Assembly: GCA_037102815.1 (NCBI GenBank)
Contig: BTPP01000005.1
Location: 2,790,001-2,854,000 of the forward strand
Source of the DNA: Neurospora intermedia
Lineage: Eukaryota; Ascomycota; Sordariomycetes; Sordariales; Sordariaceae
Direction: 5' to 3'
DNA length: 64,000 nucleotides
Positions 31,049-42,847 of this stretch are shown here, piece by piece. Within the stretch, counting starts at the first letter, position 1. Each line of letters begins with the position of its first letter. The position numbers and the translations under genes were made by a program. The notes under the pieces are model-generated. The model was not told the DNA's origin. It ran no database searches and saw only the letters and a program-made list of their open reading frames with translations.

Positions 31049-34000
31049 ATGTCCAATCATCATGAGAATGCTTTGTATACCTCTAATTCCTATTACGGCA
31101 ATGCGCCGCCCACCACACGCGTTCCCCTGCCCTCGTACCCCTCCCAGCAGATAACCGCCCAACAATATCACCAGCCTCCTCAGCACGTCCAGCACATCCA
31201 GCCAGTGCAACAACTCCAACAAATCCAACATCCCCAAATCCAGCAGCAGGCCTATGCTTCTCGCTCTCAGTCTTCGCAGTCCAATCCCCAGCAGCAACAG
31301 TATGGGGCTCAAGGACAAGGCCAGCTTGATCAACAACCACAGCAACCACAGCCAGAGCAGCAGCAGCAGCAGCAACAGCAACAGCGACAACAAGAATCAC
31401 AAGAACGGCACACCCCGGAGGAGCCTTCAGAGGACAGGCCTGCCAAGAAGAAGCAGAGGATCACCCGTGCGTGTGATGCCTGCCATGGCCGCCGTCAAAA
31501 GTGCCAGGGCTTCCAGCCATGCGCAAACTGCATCAAGAAAGGCGTAGAGTGCACCTACAACAACCCCTACTACCGAGGCCGGGCAAGGACTCCTCCTCCA
31601 CCTCCCACTGATCCCAACACCCGCAACTTTGCCCGTACTACAGACATCCGTGGAAAGGAGATACGCGAGCGAAGCTGGGTCAAGCGAGCCTGCGACATCT
31701 GTCGGGATGGACGCCACCCTTGTTCCGGCACTCTACCGTGCGATAGATGCTTCACCTTGAGGCAGGAGTGCACTTACAAAAAACGCAACAGTCGCAACCG
31801 ATACGAAGATCTTCCGAACCCGGAATTAAGAGGTCCCTATCACAAGCCCGCACTGGTTGATGCTGTCTTGGGGCCTGACGATCTGCCACAGCCTGTCCAA
31901 GGACCTGGAAATGGTGAAGGTGATGCTGAGGGACAGGCCATGAGAGACGACATTGCTCGCCACGGCGGCCCTGAACAGGACTACCTGAGCCTCAAGCTTG
32001 ATCGCCGCTACGGGGATGAGGACACTCCACCTCTTGTCTTTCTTCATGCGGCTTGGAAGAAGCTTGCCCAGGTGCAGCGTACTTCTCAGCTTCCTCTTGA
32101 TCAGCCCTGGGACCGTTCGACAACCGTTCGTTTTCCATCCAATCGACAGAGGTGGTACCAACAGCAGGACCACTTCTTCAGGAGCTGGAACGGTACCTTT
32201 CATTTCCTCCATCGTCATACCGTACGGAACTGGCTGGAACAAGTTGAAAAGAATTTTGTGGCTCGTGAGGAGTTGTGGCATGGTGTAGGCCATGCCCGTG
32301 CCGCTGTTGCCCTTATGACCATGGCTCTTGGCTCACTCTTCAGGGATGCTTCAAAGTCGTGGGTGCGCATGAACAAAAAAACCGGCAAGGCGATGAAGAG
32401 CAGGAAAGTGCCTCCTCCAGACGACTATATCTGGTCCCTCGAATACGGCGATTCATTGCTAAACACCGCCCTAAATCTCACAGATGCCGAGAAAGGCGAT
32501 CCGAGGTTAGACTCTGTCCAAGCTCGCCTCTTGCAGGACTTGTACCTCTTGAGCACATGCCGTTTGAACAAAGCTTGGTATACATTTGGCAATACCCTTC
32601 AGATGATCACGAGCCTCGGTCTTCATCGGCGTGTGGGCAGAAACCGTGGACTTGGTCGCGACATTACCAAAAGACCGGACTATGCCAAGCTCCAGTGTGA
32701 GAGGCGGACATTCTGGACGGCTTACATCATCGACAAACAACTCAGCATGGTCTTTGGACGACCCAGCCACTTCCGTGACGATTTCATCGATCAAGAGCTT
32801 CCAGACGCTGTCAACGACGAGGACATGGGACCCACTGGCCCTGTTCGAGCACACAAGGGGGATTGCTACATGGAAGCACTGGTCTCCCATGCCAAGTTGA
32901 ACAAGCTCATCGACAAGCTCCTCCACCAAGTATACTCGCTTCGAGAGATCCCCGACCAGCAAAGGATCGATAGCGCTCTACACATCGGCAAAGAGGTTCA
33001 GCAGTGGAGGGACGAGCTGCCATACCTCCTCAGGAATCTTAAGCCCACTCTGCTGCTTCCCCTTTTCCAGAGGCAGATGGTTTTCATCCGGATAGCACAC
33101 TGTCATGCCACCATGCTTGCCTACCGGCCCTTCCTCACCACGCCCTACCCTCAATCAGGCGAACTGAAAGAAGCCACTGACTACGCCATCCGCGAGTGCG
33201 TCGACGCGGCACGAATCAGCCTCAGTGTCGTCACCGGCCTTGGTCGCACAGAGGACAACGCGCAATTCGTAACGCTCTGGTACCCCCACCAGGTTGCCTA
33301 CTGCGCCGCCGTCGTCTTGATCATCCTCCCGCACATTCGCGAGCGCCAGAAATTGTTTGGTGGCCCTCACTACCGCGGCCATGAAGTGATGGATGGCAAG
33401 TTGCACAAGCTGGTGGAAAGAGGCATCAAGATGTTGGCATCGGATACAAGTCCCTACTCGCCCGCGCGCAAGTGGGCCATCATATTGGAGGAGCTCAAAA
33501 GGGAGGTGACGCGCCAGACAGGTCATGTCTTCCCAAGTCTGGCAAGCGGTGCTAACAAGAAAGCTACAAATGAGAATACCCCAGCGGATGGAGAGGAGAA
33601 TGGGGAGGAGGAGGAGGAGGATGAGGAGGCTGAGAATGAAGTTGAAGAGGCTGATGGCGTGTCGCCGGATGAACAGTTGCTGCTGGAGGATGCCCTTCGC
33701 GCTCATTGGGCGGCAGAAATGGTCGGATCGGTGCAAGATCAAGTTGCAGATCAGGAGGGGGAGGCCACGACGCCTGGTTTCACGAGGAGACTTTGGGACA
33801 ACTGGACGTTCACGGATTGGGCGGATCTTGACTCTGCAGTAAGTTGGCTGGTTACATGCTGTTTGAATTGCTGTGCTAATGGTTCCCTAGGCCTTTGGAC
33901 CTATTGTCGACTTTGCTGAAGATCCTGCTCCAGCTCCTGCTCCTGCTCCGGTCCCAACTCCAGGTTTAACTCCCGTGTCAGCTCCGGCTACAGCTCCGGC

Positions 34001-34079
34001 TCCGGCTCCCGTTACAGGTCCCGCCCCGGCGCCGGTGTCGGCTCATGCTCAAGTTTCTGCGGTTTTTGCACCCGTTTAA
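31049..34079 (+). CDS. fungal transcription factor with two tandem Zn2Cys6 clusters
   Basis: Two exons (31049-33838, 33891-34079) give 992 residues; 31049 is the first ATG in frame. The N-terminus is Gln-rich with a run of nine Gln (about residues 104-112). Two binuclear zinc clusters follow: RACDACHGRRQKCQGFQPC (from about 139) and RACDICRDGRHPCSGTLPC (from about 212), each with six cysteines completed by CIKKGVECTY and CFTLRQECTY. The middle-homology (fungal-specific factor) domain runs from FHFLHRHTVRNWLEQ through TFWTAYIIDKQLSMVFGRPS to MLAYRPFL. An acidic stretch (NGEEEEEDEEAENEVEEADG) and a Pro-Ala repeat tail (DPAPAPAPAPVPTPG) end the protein. Target genes cannot be deduced from the sequence. 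If the second intron is retained, the protein ends instead in a short Cys-rich tail. Confidence 0.88.
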
Positions 34080-34176
34080 GACCTGTCCAAAACTCCATAT
34101 CCATGCATGCCGTACAATTCCCAATCCCGATACAATTCTTGTAATGATGCGTTCTTGTCCGTCCAACTGTTCCTCA

Positions 34177-34472
34177 TCAACTGTTCGCGCTTCCAGACCT
34201 TGATGAGGGAGACCCATAAGATGATTGCGCCAGCGCATTCACTTCGGCCTCTAAGGTACCAATCCGGCCCTTTATCCCATCGAGGCCAGAGTTGTTCATC
34301 AACCTCTCGGTGACGGTGGGTTCACTTTGGAGGTAAGTCTCGAGGCGATATGAGCTTTCTGATGATTTACTATAGCCCATATGTCAGTGTGACCCTTGGA
34401 ACAGTTTGAAATGGTTAGTACCACTTACTTGGCCTTTGAGGGCTTTGAAGTAGGAACCTTGATGGGTGTCAT
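34177..34472 (-). CDS. small spliced protein of unknown function (78 aa, predicted coiled coil)
   Basis: A 44-nt first exon (34472-34429, MTPIKVPTSKPSKA) joins, through a 59-nt intron with GTAAGT, CTGAC and TAG, to exon 34369-34177 (KSSESSYRLETYLQSEPTVT to SSRSGSANS). Lengths add to 79 codons. The central part (LDGIKGRIGTLEAEVNALAQ) could form a short coiled coil. Good splice signals and a conserved-looking helical segment argue for a real gene, but it is convergent with the zinc-cluster factor at only about 100 bp and I know no family. Confidence 0.45.
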
Positions 34473-35983
34473 TTTGTAAGTGGATTTCTGAGGGCGGAGG
34501 CGAGCAACTGTGTTCTTTTTGAAAATTTCGGTTTTGAATGGAGAACATCTTGAAATCCTACTCCGAAGGGAAGTTCTTACCTTTTATCCTCCACGAAAGT
34601 GGCCATCTGAGAGGCCCTAGACAGGAGGCCAGGGACAGCAAAAGATGCGAGAGAGGCCTCGACTTTGCGGTTGGGCATTGTCCTCCACAACGTGAGGATT
34701 GAGATCGCCAAATTCAGCCCGGGAGGCTCATCCAGGAGGCACTTGGTTATCCCGAATTGATCATGACGGCGCCAGCAAGAGTGCCTCCAATTCCCGCCGT
34801 GGCCTTTGTGAGCACCGTGTATAGCCGGCCTTCATCGTCGTCAACGTTCACAACACAACACTCGCCGAATCTCACCTCTCGTCGCGATTGAGTCGCTCTT
34901 TTTGGAATTTTAAACGCGTCATCTGCCTCAGAGAGACAACATTATTGATGACAACTCACTGCAAGATACGTCGGCCGGCCTGATGCCGCGATAAGGTGTG
35001 GGAAAAAAGGGCCAATTGGATGTTATACCCCTTTTCCACAGCCTCGTTTACTGCATGTGAGTCTCGATTACCTCTCCCAACATGGATATAGGGACTCTCC
35101 GCAATTGAGCAATTACCTTATGCACGAGGTCACCACAACATGTCGGCTGCATGCCGGGAAACCAGGCCAAGCCAACAATCCTCAGTGGGCATTGGTGTTA
35201 ACCCTCTTTCGGCATGTCATGCGGGACCTACCTTTACTACCCTCCTACCGTCGGAGTATCCCGCCGCCGCCGCCACCGCACCTTGATCTGAGTTGCAAGG
35301 TCGCAGAATTGCAGTTGCAATGCTTCGCTGATCTTGTACCACTGCTCACCCTCGCCGAGTTGTGTCCCGCTTCCAGGAAGTTCATTGGAGAATTCGAGGT
35401 TCTTGCTGTGGGATCCTCGGGATCTTGGAAGGGGTGGTGGGTGAGTTGTGGTGTATCATGACACCAGCTAATGGAGGGCTGTACCTACACCACTCTATCT
35501 TACTCCTTCTCCGCATTTGCGCAAACTGCGAGTAGGTATTTAACGTTTGGGGATTTCGGTCATGTTTTGCTCACCTTGTCCTTCCGACTGGTCTGCTATC
35601 AAGCTTCCATTGGACTTCATCTCATACATTTCTTTTCGAACCCAATTTTACAATTCTCTCATTCGATTCCCACCAACCTCCGTCTCTACCTGGCAGCTAA
35701 TCATTATTTGGTCACTAGAAGTCAAAATTACCCTTTGGTCCGTCCATATTCCAGCATCTACTCCTTTCCAGGCCTTCGTTCCATTAGGTACTGAGTTCTT
35801 GCCTACCTTCATTATTCGACATACCTCTCCAGCCTTATCAGGGCAGCCTTCCATACATACCATACCCACCAACCCAGCTTTCCAAGTCCGAGTATTTGCA
35901 TCGCTAGGATATCACCGCTGATGTCTCTGGCTTGGCGCTCTCTAGCCCAACACGGATCGATTCTATGATTGTTCCGGCCCTTG
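34473..35983. other. intergenic, upstream of the C2H2-type gene
   Basis: No gene supported. A 134-codon plus-strand frame (35057-35461) lacks domain features. The right part may be leader sequence of the gene at 35984 with unrecognised introns. Confidence 0.4.
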
Positions 35984-37668
35984 ATGGAGGACGTGTGTAT
36001 TTCCAAGTTAGGCAACACTCCAGCCAACAGTTCGACAGCGACGACGACTGAAACCGCTAGCAGCCTCCTGAGCAGACGAAAGAAATTGATTCTTCAGCTA
36101 TCTATGGCGAGGTTCGCTCGTAAGCTTGACGAATGGCTTGATAAATTCCCCGAGCAGCCCTCTCCCAAGACATTGAAGCGGCCTCGAGGGGCCGTTGAAA
36201 GCAATCATCCATACAACCAGGACCAGGATAGCGCTGCCGCAATTGAGGAGGAGCTATCCAAGGATCAGCATGCACAATGGCAACATTATCACGCTGTGAC
36301 GGGGGATATTAAGAAGGCGACCACCAAGCGGGCGAAACACCATGGCCCTGAAGCACCAGGAGGAGAAGGCCGCAAGTTCGCTTGTCCGTTTTGTCAGCAC
36401 AACCCGGCCAGATATAGGACTGTGAAGACATGCTGTGGACCGGGTTGGGATAGTGTTCATCGGGTCAAGTGCGCCCCCATTTCTCACGTTCATCTATTCA
36501 CCTCAAACAGTACACTAACACGTAACACCAACCTACAGAGAACACATCTACCGCCGCCACTCACTCAAGAACACCTGCCCCCGATGCTACGATCAATTCA
36601 AGACAGACGATGACCTCAAGAGCCATCAAAGGGCAGAAACGCCCTGCCGACTCCGAAAGGACAACGTCCCCGAGGTGATCACCGACGAACAAGACAAGAA
36701 GCTACACGCTAGAGCCAAGGCTGGGTTGTCAGAAGAAGACAAGTGGAATGATATGTACTGCATCATCTTTCCGGGGCCAGCGGGGTCGAAGATCCCTTCT
36801 CCTTGTTTGTCTTCCTTTTCCTCTCTTTTCCATCCTCGTTTCGTGTGCTCTCTCTTCTCTCCTTCATTCCTTCTTTCTTCCTTCGTCGGGTTCTGACAAT
36901 CTTCCATTTACAGATTATGACACCTCCACCCCCACCCCTTCCTCCTCCTCATCTAATACATCCCCTTCTTCAACGAAAAACAAGACTCCGACTGCACCAC
37001 CAACCGCCTCAAACTTCGACATCTCCTCCTTCAAAGACCTCCTGCGTCGCGAACTCCCCCGCTACGTCGAGCCCATCTTCCGGCAGGAGCTCGACAAGAT
37101 GATGACGTCCGTACAAACGCAAATGAACCAAAAGGCCGATCAGCTGTTCAAGGACGTGGTATTCAAGTTTAGCCGAACCTGGGTGTGGCCTGCTTCAACA
37201 ACTGGTGCTGCCGGTCCAGGCACTACCGACAACACTGCGAAAGTGATCACGCCGCTTAGCAGCCCACCCAGCCCTAGCCCGAGCCGGTTCGGAAACAGCC
37301 CCGAAGACGCAAATGTCGGTGCCGGTGTGCACGGCCACCATCGGGATAGAAACGAAAAGGAAGGAGAAGGTGACGAGATTGATGGGGTCACGTTCGAAGA
37401 AGACCAACAAAGCTCATCCTGGCTCGACTCCCTCGTCGAAACCTTCGATCCCAGCAGTCTCGACCTCCCCTTCTTTAAGAATGGCGAAGTCGATCTCGAG
37501 GCTTGTCTGGAGGGGATGATGGGCAATGGTGGTGACGAGGTTTCGGATTCGGCATATGGTACTTTGCCGGCGTCGGAGGGCCAACACGGCTCCTATGGAC
37601 TTGGGTTGGGGATGGGCATGGGTGTGGCTGGGATGACGGGGGTTATGGGTTTGGGGGGGCAATGGTGA
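35984..37668 (+). CDS. C2H2-type zinc-finger protein of unknown function
   Basis: Three exons are inferred: 35984-36468, 36539-36804 and 36914-37668 (501 residues). The intron donors GTGCGC and GTTTGT are non-optimal, but the junctions join SVHRVK to EHIYRRHSLK and IPSP to YYDTSTPTP in frame. The zinc-binding region has CPFCQHNP, TCCGPGWDSVHRVKEHIYRR with its His, then CPRCYDQFKTDDDLKSHQ. The HIYRRH element after a Cys-rich loop is characteristic of a large group of fungal C2H2-like proteins. The remainder is a Ser/Thr/Pro-rich linker, an amphipathic stretch (ISSFKDLLRRELPRYVEPIF) and an acidic, Gly-rich C-terminus. Probably nuclear; DNA binding is inference. The start is the first ATG in frame; an upstream exon is possible. 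Confidence 0.7.
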
Positions 37669-38414
37669 AATCATTTTATCACATTAAGGGTGGATGGATG
37701 GTGCATATCCCAGTTGATAGTGTATGACATGGTTGGTGTGGTCAATTTGTTCTTTCCTTCTGTCTCTGCTTCTTATCTCGCGCTATCTTGCGGGTTGTTT
37801 GGCAGCTATCGTTTGGAGGAAGAAGACAGCACTGCCATCACTTTACTATGTTGCTCGTTATCTTTTTGTACAACATTGCGATTTCTTGAGATCTGTAGAT
37901 GAAGTGCTAGTCCAAAGGTAGGCAGCACTCGGCCCTTGTCGAGTCCGGGCACGATACCTGAGCTTTAGACATGGTCTGCACAAGTCCTTCTATCACATCG
38001 ACAACTCTGCGGCTTCCCGTCTTCACCTTTCTAGGCCGCTAACAAGTGGTTCAAATACCCGACTCATGCCCACAGGCGGAATCCTTCGGGCTGTGCTTTT
38101 CCGGCGGGTGACCGAATATTCTTTAGGCTGCCGACAACCTGCCTTTTCATCCACGACCCGGTTTCAGTGAAGAAGTCAAGCACGCCGTGTCGCCACAATT
38201 TCGCCCATTACCTCTATGTTTCGAACACCTTCTCTTTCTGGACAACCGTACCACGCCTCGCACCATAGTAAATTGTCCGTCTTATCAAAAATGTCGTGGC
38301 TTGGGGAGTAGCTTGCATTCCCCAATCCTCGACATATTGGTCTCCACCTCCCAATCTCTTCCAGGTCTTGCCCGTCACACGTTCTTGACACTTTTAGGTT
38401 CTATTCGGAGCACC

Positions 38415-39641
38415 ATGGCCTCCAGAGCCAGAATTCCTGACCTTCAACTGGGTATACGACTTGCCTGGGTATGCCTCTTGGGCATAATTAGCTCGGTAGT
38501 AGCTCAAGACAACATTCCTGGGGTTGTCTTGGCAGCTTCGGAAGCTCAAACCACCCTCCCACCGGGCGATGTGAAGGGCACCTATATCTATTCCTACGGA
38601 GACGGTACGTCCTGCGCCTTATACTCCTTTGGAGTTTCGTTCTGTGCTAACTTGCTCTGATTGAGCGGTCCCTGTGTCCTGTGGACCGGGGGAGAGATTT
38701 GTGTACTCTTCCACTTACGCCGCTTGCTGTGCATCCAAAGCCCAATGCGACTTTGCGGTCGGGTGTGATGGTTCAGTTTTATTGTTCGATGGAAAGCCAC
38801 ATAGCACTTGGTATGTTTAATCCTCTACAAAACTTGCTCGTAAACGGTTAGGTACCAGATGCCTAAGCTGACCGTCTCTTCTCACAGTGGAGGTAAATAC
38901 CCAGACTGCCGGGGTACTACGATCTTCGACAGGTTTCCCTCACCACTCACAAGCTGGATGGACTGGGTATGTACCTCATGGTACGAGGCAGTTTCTACAA
39001 TCTACCAAGAAGTAGACCCGCGTGCGGTAGCCTCCGTCTCCTCAGCATACTACAACCGCTTCTCGAGTGATACCTCTAGCCAAGATCAAACAACCGTGGA
39101 GATAACGCAACATGTTACCGTGATGATAACATCAGGAATATACACCTCAATCATCACTCAACCTAGACCAGTGAGCTCGTCGGACATTTCACCAGACACT
39201 GAATCAAACACAGGGACAGTGGTGAGCTCGTCAAACAAGTTAGAAAATAATCGATCTACCACCACCACCACCAGCAAATCAACGCCTACATCAAGCACAA
39301 CATTTGACGGGAGTCTGGTCCCTGAGACAAATGCAAGGCGTACTTCATCAAAAAGAGCCTGGATAGCCGGCGTCGTGGCCGGACCTCTTCTTGCATTGGT
39401 AGCCGCCGGTTGCCTCGTCTTTTGGTTGAAACGACACAGGCGAAGAAAGACATTGGCAGAGAGCGGATACTCGGAACCACCTGACATACACGCTCACGAT
39501 CCTCCATATATTCAAGCCCATTTTGGACAGTCTATGGAACCAGAGAAGACATCTGATACTCATCCTGTTTGCGAGCTGGAGGCAACGGAGGTGCATCAGG
39601 GACCTTTCCAGGGAACACCAGGTGCAGCGATGCGATTGTGA
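38415..39641 (+). CDS. single-pass cell-surface protein with Cys-rich ectodomain
   Basis: Three exons (38415-38604, 38666-38810, 38888-39641; GTACGT and GTATGT donors, branch GCTAAC) give 362 residues. A signal peptide (LAWVCLLGIISSVVAQD) is followed by an ectodomain with at least six Cys (VSCGPGERF, ACCASKAQCDF, VGCDG, KYPDCRG, WVCTSW) and a Ser/Thr-rich stalk (STTTTTSKSTPTSSTT). A transmembrane helix (WIAGVVAGPLLALVAAGCLV) and a cytoplasmic tail starting KRHRRRK follow. This is the layout of fungal wall-stress sensors and mucin-like receptors, but no WSC domain is evident. Function unknown; plausible roles are surface sensing or adhesion. Confidence 0.75.
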
Positions 39642-40730
39642 TTTATCTATTGGAAATCGGAAATTGATGGTGTTATGCACATGACACATTCACGGAAGAT
39701 GAGGAAATTCAGCAGATAATAACCACGTACCGCCATGGCTGGTAGGGTGGGCAGCAGACGGAGCTATATAAATAGGCGACACATGTCGAAGAGGTAACCA
39801 GGCTACCTCTGCGCTGCTCATTCCGATGGCATTGGCTGTTCATGGGTATTTCAGCTATCGATTGCTGCTCAAGATATACTGAAGGTGTGGGAAATTTCTA
39901 CTGCTTTGCAGTGTGATTGTGTTGGAAAAGTGTGTACGCTGATGTCTTCACTGATATTCCCGCTCTCATTTAACGCATTTCATCACTGATCAAATTGAGC
40001 CGCTTCATCTTTGTCGGCCCTTGCCTCGCCCAAACTTTGAGGACATACTCATTCACTGGACTTATTGTTGGACTCATAAAACACAGATATGCTCCTGTCC
40101 CACATTGTGTTCTGTTTCTAACTCTAAATCTTGTTAACATTTCTCGCTATTTACGCACTCTCCCTCTATGAAACTAGTTTACAAGACGACCAACTATCAG
40201 AAACTGTAGGGTACTTCCTTAGGGAGGTGGTCGTATCTGATGCAACGAGCCTTTAAATTACCTTTGCCCATGCTAGGACTTGAGAAGTGTCAGATATATA
40301 TATAAGGCATATGAGGCATATGAGAAGGCACACGTAGGAAACAGTCTCATCCATGACAAAATTGCCCGATGAAACCTTTGCAATACGATTCCGCTCGTTG
40401 TATATAGGAGGCATGGTTGCAAAACTGTGGTAGGGATTACGACGATTCGAAAAGACATTAGCTAGATTTCCATTTGGATTTTTCTGGTATCTATTTATTG
40501 CCCAGAACTCAGGAGCAGATGTCGTAGTAGGAGTATACCCAAGGTACTATGATGTTAAAGGTCTCAACTATTCTGACTAGGACGAGCCTAGCACGGGTCT
40601 CAACTTTTCTACCCCGGGCGAATCAGTGTACCTAGCAACAGTATCACAATCCCGGAGGCCCAAAAAGTTGGATATGCACCTACCTAGAGGTGCTCAAAAA
40701 AGAAAACCTCAAAAGGGACACTCCAAAAAA
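39642..40730. other. intergenic up to the first 5S gene
   Basis: No gene recognised; open frames are short on both strands. Confidence 0.5.
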
Positions 40731-40850
40731 AACATACAACACCAGGGATTCGCTGGTCGTCACCGACCCAACTACTAGTCTGGCCCTCACTGGCTTATCT
40801 ATGGGAGAGCGGACGGGATCCCGAGTTTTCCAGTGGGTATGGTCGTATGT
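40731..40850 (-). rRNA. 5S rRNA gene, class 1
   Basis: The minus strand starts ACATACGACCATACCCACTG and ends GGTGTTGTATGTT, 120 nt, followed by a run of T that would terminate RNA polymerase III. Internal control sequences such as GGGTCGGTGACGACC are intact. It differs from the other two copies in positions that pair with one another. Single dispersed 5S genes are typical of Neurospora. Confidence 0.96.
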
Positions 40851-40875
40851 GCTTATTTCTTTCCAAAGTGTGGTT

Positions 40876-40879
40876 TATA
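40876..40879 (-). promoter_or_regulatory. TATA element of 5S gene 1 at -29
   Basis: CTATAAAC on the minus strand, with the first T exactly 29 nt before +1 (40850). Confidence 0.8.
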
Positions 40880-41508
40880 GTGTTGCTTTTTGTGTGGCCG
40901 CGTCTCTGCTCACTAAGTGAGAACTGTCTGCCAGGTGCAAATGTGTTTTTTTTTTTTTTTTTTCGGAAATGCATATATGACTTTTAGATGCACTATACGC
41001 GTGTATCTACTCGTTAGGACTGTCTGACCCCTAGTTGCACCAAGGGGAAGGGAAACGGTGCGCTTCCAACCCTAGCTACCCCGACGACCGTATTAGCAGT
41101 GTCAACAAGAAGAAGCCAGTACACTAACCTTTAAAACAACCTCACCTCCAACAAATACCACGGCCTTATTCCCCTCAAAATCAGATACCTCGTCCCCAAC
41201 AAGCCATTAAGCTATGGAGAAGCCTGTATTATCTCACGCATTCACAACAACTCGACTGAGCCCTTAACTCAGCCCTCAATGGAACTGCCTACGGATTCTA
41301 GAGAATTTTGGCAACGGCAGTCACTGTGTCCTTTGGACTGGGAAGAAATCCCTGATTTCGGCCTCTAATGCATATGTATAAGACCGAGGCGGTGCCGGCA
41401 AAGGGGACGAGGGAGAGGCCTGCTGAGTTAGGGTACAAGTACAAATTGGAGGTCGTTGGTAGTCGATAGTTGATCTATAGCAAAACTCATCTATTACCAT
41501 TTTAGGTA

Positions 41509-41512
41509 TATA
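41509..41512 (+). promoter_or_regulatory. TATA element of 5S gene 2 at -29
   Basis: TATAGG begins 29 nt before +1 at 41538. Confidence 0.8.
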
Positions 41513-41537
41513 GGTAAAAAATCAAATTAAAGCAAGC

Positions 41538-41657
41538 ACATACGACCATAGATGGTAGAAAACTCGGGATCCCGTCCGCTCTCCCATAGATAAGCTACCA
41601 ATCGCCTGACTAGTAGTTGGGTCGGTGACGACCAGCGAATCCCAGGTGTTGTATGTT
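41538..41657 (+). rRNA. 5S rRNA gene, class 2
   Basis: 120 nt from ACATACGACCATAGATGGTA to GTTGTATGTT, followed by T-rich terminator sequence. It is identical over its whole length to the gene at 53187-53306. Compared with class 1, the differences (for example CCCACTGG/CCAGTGAGGG versus GATGGTAG/CTACCAATC) change both sides of helices. Confidence 0.96.
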
Positions 41658-42847
41658 TTTTTTTCGTGTCCTTTTGTCCTGGCATCATCCATATGATGAC
41701 ATTGTTGCCGTGTCCCGAAACTTGTGATGGCTTGCTTGTTGTCTCCTTTCGTTTTCTTTTTTGGATGGTGAACCGCCAATCATAACGAAGTGTGATTGAC
41801 CGTTCAGAGATAGGGACCCCTTTTTTTGGGGTTATGCAATCTGTACTAAACTTATTTACCACTTATCCCTCACTTATTCATCAGTTGTGCACTGTTATGC
41901 AGTCTATGCACCCGGAGATGTGGGTCCCCGGCAGCTCTCCGTGCCGGCATGGTGCGGATCGGTAGCGTTGCTTTCGCTTGAATGGGCCAGCCAACGGCAA
42001 CGAGGACGACATGCCAGGACAGGGTGAATTGGCCTTCGAGGCCTTTGGGATCGGCGGTATGCGTGGAGTTGTGAGTAATACATACGGTGTAGCTTGACGA
42101 GAGGGAGGTGTCTCGGGTTGTTATGGCAGACATGGAAAATGCTGGAAGAAGGGAAGGGGAGTCACTCGGCTTTGGAGCTTTCGTCAGACGGCAGAACTCG
42201 AAAAGAAGTGATGTTTAGTACAGATTAGGCATGTACTTTGCCTGTTAAGAGGATTGTGAATAACGAGTCACAAAGAGGGGTAGAGTTGGTTAGTGTTTTG
42301 GTACGGGGCACACCGCAAGCGAGATCAATCAAGGTTGACGATACATGCTCGAATCACAACTCGGCATCAAAACCATTCCATCCATAATTGGAATAGAAGG
42401 AGCCGCTCCGGGAAGTCACTTCGGCTTCCTCCGATCCATAGCGTTTCGTTTTAGCGTGAAGGTTCCTATTTTGCATCCCTAACTCCTCGACAAATCCCAT
42501 CATTTCTATTACACACTGAGGTGTCGGTAATCGGCAAGGGGCTCGTCCGTCTGGATTCGTATCCCGACGAGGCTTTTGAGACTTTATGCAAGAGACGGTC
42601 ATGTTGTTGATATAGCAGGGATGTTGTGCCGTTCCATAAATGAGTTATGAAAATGGATAACGTTGGGGGTGGGGACAACAAGCTTCCGGTTTTATGTTCC
42701 CCAGATGTACTGGCAGGACGTATAAAGATCTCGACTGTCTTCGCCTGCTTGTATCTTGAACAACCTGCTCTCAACTCATACCTTTCCAAGTTCATCAAGA
42801 GCATTATAATACCACTACAGTCTCCAGTGAACACCAACACAACAACC
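41658..42847. other. intergenic between 5S gene 2 and the P450 gene
   Basis: No gene recognised. The final 120 bp contain CTATTA- and CAACAC-rich sequence typical of a leader before the P450 start. Confidence 0.45.

Noticed and set aside
31031-31400. Leu/Val-rich minus-strand frames
   Set aside because: They are the antisense of the Gln-rich N-terminus of the transcription factor.
35057-35461. 134-codon plus-strand frame upstream of the C2H2-type gene
   Set aside because: It lacks domain features and its Pro run and composition fit leader or promoter DNA.
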